Source: Pseudomonadales bacterium
Lineage (GTDB): Bacteria; Pseudomonadota; Gammaproteobacteria; Pseudomonadales; DC-out160
NCBI GenBank assembly: GCA_016765265.1
Contig: JAESQG010000036.1
Location: 5,338 to 14,816, forward strand
DNA: 9,479 nucleotides
Reading direction: 5' to 3'
The notes below the pieces were generated by a model, which saw nothing but the letters and a program-made list of their open reading frames with translations, searched no databases and had not been told where the DNA came from. The position numbers and the translations under genes are program-made. Of this stretch, positions 6,035 to 9,479 are shown in pieces (position 1 is the first letter of the stretch; every line of letters begins with the position of its first letter).

Positions 6035-7201
6035 ATGAGTTCTCGAATCAAAATAGCTATTATCGGAGCAAATGAATATCAGCTACCTCTGATACAAAAA
6101 GCCAATTCTTTAGGATATGAAACTCACGTTTTTGCGTGGGAGGACGGTGCCATAGGAAAAGACGAAGCCACTAAATTTTATCCTGTGAGCATTATGGATA
6201 AAGACGAGATATTAAATATATTAAAACAAGTTCAGGTTAATGGAATTTGTACCGCGGGATCTGATTTAGCAAGTATTACAGTGAATTATCTTGCAACGCA
6301 CTTAAATCTGCCCAGCAACTCCATGGAATGTACGGAACTTACCACACATAAATTTAAAATGCGCAAAAGTTTAGCAGCCGCGGGATTAAATTGCCCAATG
6401 TTTTATGAACACGTAAGCGGTGATTCATTTGATCAATTTCCGTTAAGCTTTCCAGTTATCGTAAAGCCCGTAGATAGATCTGGTAGCAGAGGCATTACAA
6501 AAGTTAACAGCTTACATGAGTTAAAGTTTGCCATTGAGAGAGCACATGAAGAATCCTTTATAAATTCAGCCATTATTGAAGAATTTATTGAAGGTAAAGA
6601 ATATAGCATAGAAGGCATTTCATTTAACGGTACCCATAAAATCATTCAATATACCAGAAAGAAGACATCTGGCTCACCCTACTTCGTGGAATCAGGACAC
6701 GTAGCACCAGTAGATTTATCAGATGTAATGCGCGAAAAAATTGGGAATGTAGTAATAGATTCTTTGACCTCATTAGGTATAACCTCCGGCGCATCTCACA
6801 CTGAAATTAAAATTACGCCGAAAAACGAAATTTTTTTTATTGAAGTCGGAGCGCGTATGGGGGGCGATTTTATAGGCTCTCATTTAGCGTGTTTGTCTAC
6901 TGGAATTGATTTTTTACACCTGGCCATTAATTGTTGTCTTGGCATTGACATTAAAAACATAATGGCAAATAAAGTTCAGCCACGCTATTCTCTGGTGAGA
7001 TTTATTTTTTCTCAAGAAGACATTAATTCATTTGAAAAAGTAAAGTTGCAATTTGGACCAATGATTGAAACCTATTCCATTAAGGATGAGATCCAAGAAG
7101 ACATCAACGATAGTTCAGCTAGAAATGGTTATTATATTATGAATATCAGCAAAAAAACCGACTTTAATACAGTCTTGGACCTCACTGACCTAGAAGCATA
7201 A
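6035..7201 (+). CDS. ATP-grasp ligase (carboxylate-amine ligase-like)
   Basis: ATP-grasp enzymes activate a carboxylate as an acyl phosphate and join it to an amine or thiol. This 388-residue protein has the three expected parts. An N-terminal Rossmann-like preATP domain (IKIAIIGANEYQLPLIQKA, 5-23) comes first. An ATP-binding subdomain follows, with FPVIVKPVDRSGSRGI (139-154; Lys144 binds ATP) and IIEEFIEGKEYSIEG (180-194). The core ends with the metal ligands HTEIKI (Glu257) and FFIEVGARMGG (Glu270). The usual ExNxR here reads ExGxR, a variant I recall in one ATP-grasp subgroup. No transmembrane segment is seen. GAGGA (6023-6027) sits 7 bases before the ATG, a strong ribosome site. The leader has a marked hairpin. 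In a glycan locus it may attach an amino acid or similar group to a sugar or build a small acyl donor. The substrate is unknown. Confidence 0.9.
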   Translation: MSSRIKIAIIGANEYQLPLIQKANSLGYETHVFAWEDGAIGKDEATKFYPVSIMDKDEILNILKQVQVNGICTAGSDLASITVNYLATHLNLPSNSMECTELTTHKFKMRKSLAAAGLNCPMFYEHVSGDSFDQFPLSFPVIVKPVDRSGSRGITKVNSLHELKFAIERAHEESFINSAIIEEFIEGKEYSIEGISFNGTHKIIQYTRKKTSGSPYFVESGHVAPVDLSDVMREKIGNVVIDSLTSLGITSGASHTEIKITPKNEIFFIEVGARMGGDFIGSHLACLSTGIDFLHLAINCCLGIDIKNIMANKVQPRYSLVRFIFSQEDINSFEKVKLQFGPMIETYSIKDEIQEDINDSSARNGYYIMNISKKTDFNTVLDLTDLEA

Positions 7202-7251
7202 AATGGCCTTTTGAAACTTAAAAAACTAAGACTAGTATTTAAGACGCCCCT

Positions 7252-8874
7252 TTACCCTCCAAGTACGATTAAATCATAAACGTAGTAGTCATCGTTGCTA
7301 AATACTAATGCATCACCCAATTCCGCTCTCTCCAACTCAACCACGTAATAGGAAGCGCTGTATTCATTTCTAATTCTAACGAGATCGGTAGCCGTCAACG
7401 TTTGAAAGTTAGCTACTATTTCATCCTCAATATTAAAACCTCTTGAAGTAAAATGGTGGCCTTTATTAACGGCAACAATTCTGTCGTACCAGCCATGGAA
7501 TCTATTAACGGGGCAGGACTTAAAGTTTATCACCATGGGCCTTCCCACTTCTAGCCAAAAGTCAAACCAAAACGGACTTGCTAAAAAAATATCGTTGTTA
7601 GCAGAATGTTCCTCTACCCAACGGACAAACTCTTCGCGCGAAAGCTCATCGGTTTGCACATCTTGCTGGGTATCTTGGCCCTGCCAAGCCTGATAGTTCA
7701 TTCGACCTTGATTGGAAAAATTTGTAACCACGATCAACGGTACCAGCCCAAACATAACAAAACACCAAAAGTACAACGCTATTTTTTGATAACGGCTGAC
7801 AAAATTATTTGCGAATCGATATAAAAAATAAGGTACAAACAAAAAGAAAAATAATGGAACCATGCTATCGCCTACCCTAAACGGGTAAAACTTTAACAGA
7901 ACATAGAACTCTCCCATTCGCGCGAAAACACCTGCAATACAAAGAACAAACAAGGGAAGAAGATACACTAATATACTTTTTGCGTTGGTATTTTGCTGAT
8001 CTTTGACAAGAACAAAGGTCAACGTTACAACAACAAAGACAGTACCAACCATTTTCAAAGGATAAAAAAAGCTGAACGGGTCCAAATGATGAGGACCTCT
8101 AAATAGCACTAAAAACTCATTAGGATCAACGGCATTAACCGGCGTATAATCCGCCTGGCCCGTACCAAGAAAGTTTAACGCAACAAATAATATGGGGAGG
8201 GAAAAAATAGCAACAGGAGCCCCGTACTGGACTAACATTTTGAGAGGCCGCCCATTTTGGTTATACAGTGCAAGAACTAAAAACGTATGAGCCAGAGTAG
8301 TATACCCGCCTACTAAAATATGGCCGTTAAGCGCGATACCCGAAAAAATTCCGGCTAAAAGAAAACGTTTCTTGAGAGAAAAACTCAAAGATAATATCGC
8401 ACACATATAAGCAATATTTTTCTGCTCACTGCCGCCAATAATCCACTCATGAGCCATCAATGATTGGAAACAATAAGTGAGCTGGACAATCCCAACGAAG
8501 ACAAAAAAAGGGGGTATTTTATTTGTTCTAGAAAAATGAAAAATTGAAAATACCACGCCACACCAGAGTACTAGGCGACTGCTCAACGCGACAAAGATTG
8601 GATCAGAGGATAGAGACCAAAATGCAGCAAGAAACATTGAGTACAAATAACTCAGACCTATGGTCGCCGTACCACCAACCGTCCAGTCTGCAACAAGAAA
8701 CTCTGGCGATAACCAGCGTTTGGCTGGTATAAGATACACAGATTCATTACCGATCAAAGAGGGCGTAAAATGACCCACAGCAATAAAAATGATACTAAGG
8801 ACATAGAAAAAATACCAAGCTTGAATGGAATCCAACTCCATAATGACTCTAATGGAGGCTGCCGTTTTTTTCAT
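7252..8874 (-). CDS. Large polytopic membrane protein, uncharacterised (DUF6798-like; possibly GT-C related)
   Basis: I do not recognise a characterised homologue. The 540-residue protein has about 10 hydrophobic segments up to residue 405, then a soluble C-terminal domain of about 130 residues. Segments GGSEQKNIAY (147-156) and HILVGGY (185-191), and an end with RPMVINFKSCPV and a W-Y-D-R patch, remind me of the DUF6798 family of bacterial membrane proteins; this is recollection. The layout (an acidic first loop after helix 1 with GNESVYLIPAKRWL, many helices, then a soluble domain starting FVRWVEEHSANNDIFLA) parallels the GT-C protein at 658-2364, whose soluble part begins KWVNENTAESDTILV. 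A GT-C-like transferase role is therefore possible but unproven. The start is uncertain: ATG 8874 has only a distant GGA, while ATG 8841 (residue 12) has AGAG five bases upstream. It converges on the ATP-grasp gene, with 50 bases between stops. Confidence 0.8.
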   Translation of the reverse strand: MKKTAASIRVIMELDSIQAWYFFYVLSIIFIAVGHFTPSLIGNESVYLIPAKRWLSPEFLVADWTVGGTATIGLSYLYSMFLAAFWSLSSDPIFVALSSRLVLWCGVVFSIFHFSRTNKIPPFFVFVGIVQLTYCFQSLMAHEWIIGGSEQKNIAYMCAILSLSFSLKKRFLLAGIFSGIALNGHILVGGYTTLAHTFLVLALYNQNGRPLKMLVQYGAPVAIFSLPILFVALNFLGTGQADYTPVNAVDPNEFLVLFRGPHHLDPFSFFYPLKMVGTVFVVVTLTFVLVKDQQNTNAKSILVYLLPLFVLCIAGVFARMGEFYVLLKFYPFRVGDSMVPLFFFLFVPYFLYRFANNFVSRYQKIALYFWCFVMFGLVPLIVVTNFSNQGRMNYQAWQGQDTQQDVQTDELSREEFVRWVEEHSANNDIFLASPFWFDFWLEVGRPMVINFKSCPVNRFHGWYDRIVAVNKGHHFTSRGFNIEDEIVANFQTLTATDLVRIRNEYSASYYVVELERAELGDALVFSNDDYYVYDLIVLGG

Positions 8875-8934
8875 TATTATTATTATCCAATTAATTTGGC
8901 TAGTCGTATAAACAGTTAAACTATGAAACCCAGA

Positions 8935-8940
8935 ATTATA
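8935..8940 (-). promoter_or_regulatory. Possible -10 box for the minus-strand membrane protein gene
   Basis: On the minus strand the bases read TATAAT, a perfect -10 hexamer, preceded by TGAC (TG one base away from the extended -10 position). The ATG at 8874 would be about 55 bases after the start site. No good -35 is found at 16-18 bases (best TATAGT), so this is a weak call. Confidence 0.3.
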
Positions 8941-9180
8941 GTCAATCCTAGCCTGGAACTATAGGTTTTTCGGACTCTAGGTCTGTAGTCATCGACTCTA
9001 CTTTATAAAACTTTTAAATTGCATTGTAATTATATCAATAATTTAGCATTTAAAAATACGGCAATACGCCCAGACACTACTACTCTAAGAGTGGCACAGG
9101 GTATACATCATGAGCACCCAAAATGGATTAAATTCGGAATTTCCTCGCATTAGTAGTAGATTAACGATTATCAGCCCCTA

Positions 9181-9201
9181 GAATATACCGATAGTGTATT
9201 C
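9181..9201 (+). other. 8-bp hairpin in the right non-coding region
   Basis: GAATATAC (9181-9188) pairs with GTGTATTC (9194-9201), with one T-G wobble, around the loop CGATA. No T-run follows, so a terminator is unlikely. It begins at the last base of a TAG closing a 23-codon frame from 9110. Its role is unknown. Confidence 0.35.
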
Positions 9202-9479
9202 CGTGGCAGTGTTAATAACGTGTGTAAAAGCTACTGACTAAGCATGAGCAACTCAATCATTATGTATGAAATCATATAATGTGGTAAAGAACACAAAAGA
9301 AGAGTTTAGAGCAGTAAATCTGAATGGTTATGATTAAAACGGAGATCTAAGAAATTAAGTGAGTCGACTTGGTCCGTGACACATGACCTACACTCGTAAT
9401 ATGACCTAGCACACGTTAAGTTAAGAACATTCATTTTCAATCGTATTTGAACGTACATCCAGATAATTAAAAGAGCTAA

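Larger units (their letters stand above)
8875..9479. other. 605-base non-coding right edge with palindromes
   Basis: No open frame above about 60 codons with protein-like sequence is seen. The stretch is AT-rich and carries several symmetrical sequences: ACTCTAAGAGT (9082-9092), AAATTCGGAATTT (9130-9142) and the hairpin GAATATAC/GTGTATTC (9181-9201). There is also a direct repeat of ATGACCTA (9383-9390 and 9401-9408). TATAAT at 9275-9280 faces right but lacks a -35. A 23-codon frame (9110-9181) with AGGG eight bases upstream is the only candidate small gene and is not called. The region probably holds control signals for a gene beyond the right edge, or is decayed DNA. Confidence 0.5.

Noticed and set aside
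6433..6645. Minus-strand open frame within the ATP-grasp gene
   Set aside because: It is antisense to the conserved ATP-binding region, whose coding sense is certain; no ribosome site or family likeness.
7606..7824. Plus-strand open frame opposite the large membrane protein gene
   Set aside because: It is antisense to a continuous 540-codon gene and looks like a shadow of its membrane segments.
8544..8732. Plus-strand 62-codon frame opposite the membrane protein gene
   Set aside because: Same reason: antisense shadow, low-complexity Gln/Thr/Ser sequence.
8971..9001. tRNA-like or attachment-site-like segment (CGGACTCTAGGTCTG)
   Set aside because: The anticodon-like stem is imperfect and no acceptor, D or T arms can be drawn around it.

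Overview
The window looks like the variable edge of a surface-polysaccharide (O-antigen, capsule or exopolysaccharide) locus of a Gram-negative bacterium, most likely a gammaproteobacterium, perhaps marine. The taxonomic guess rests on the dTDP-rhamnose gene at the left edge, the style of the glycosyltransferases and a REP/RAYT-like repeat motif. It is an inference from sequence style, not a database result.

Layout. Positions 1-417 hold the 3' end of rfbD (rmlD), the last step of dTDP-L-rhamnose synthesis. After a 240-base gap with a good sigma70-like promoter comes a large multi-membrane GT-C-type glycosyltransferase (658-2364). A 339-base gap with a palindromic REP-like remnant follows. Next is a translationally coupled pair: a GT2 polyprenyl-phosphate sugar transferase with two C-terminal membrane helices (2704-3639, TTG start) and a PAPS-dependent sulfotransferase (3632-4699, 8-base overlap). 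On the minus strand, tail to tail with that pair, lies a flippase-like membrane protein of the lysylphosphatidylglycerol-synthase transmembrane family (4809-5705). A divergent ATP-grasp ligase follows on the plus strand (6035-7201), with a strong Shine-Dalgarno and a leader hairpin. The last gene is a large, poorly characterised membrane protein on the minus strand (7252-8874). The final 605 bases hold no convincing gene but contain several palindromes and a short direct repeat.

How the genes may work together (inference). The GT2 enzyme would load a sugar onto undecaprenyl phosphate. A flippase-like protein could help move it across the inner membrane. The GT-C enzyme would transfer it to a glycan or lipid on the periplasmic face. 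The sulfotransferase and the ATP-grasp ligase would add sulfate and an amino-acid or other acyl/amide group to the sugar or its precursor. Together they look like a decoration cassette for a rhamnose-containing surface glycan. Mixed orientations, long gaps and visibly different base composition (sulfotransferase and ATP-grasp clearly AT-richer than rfbD) suggest piecemeal assembly by horizontal exchange next to the conserved rml genes. I see no CRISPR array, tRNA, rRNA or intact insertion sequence.
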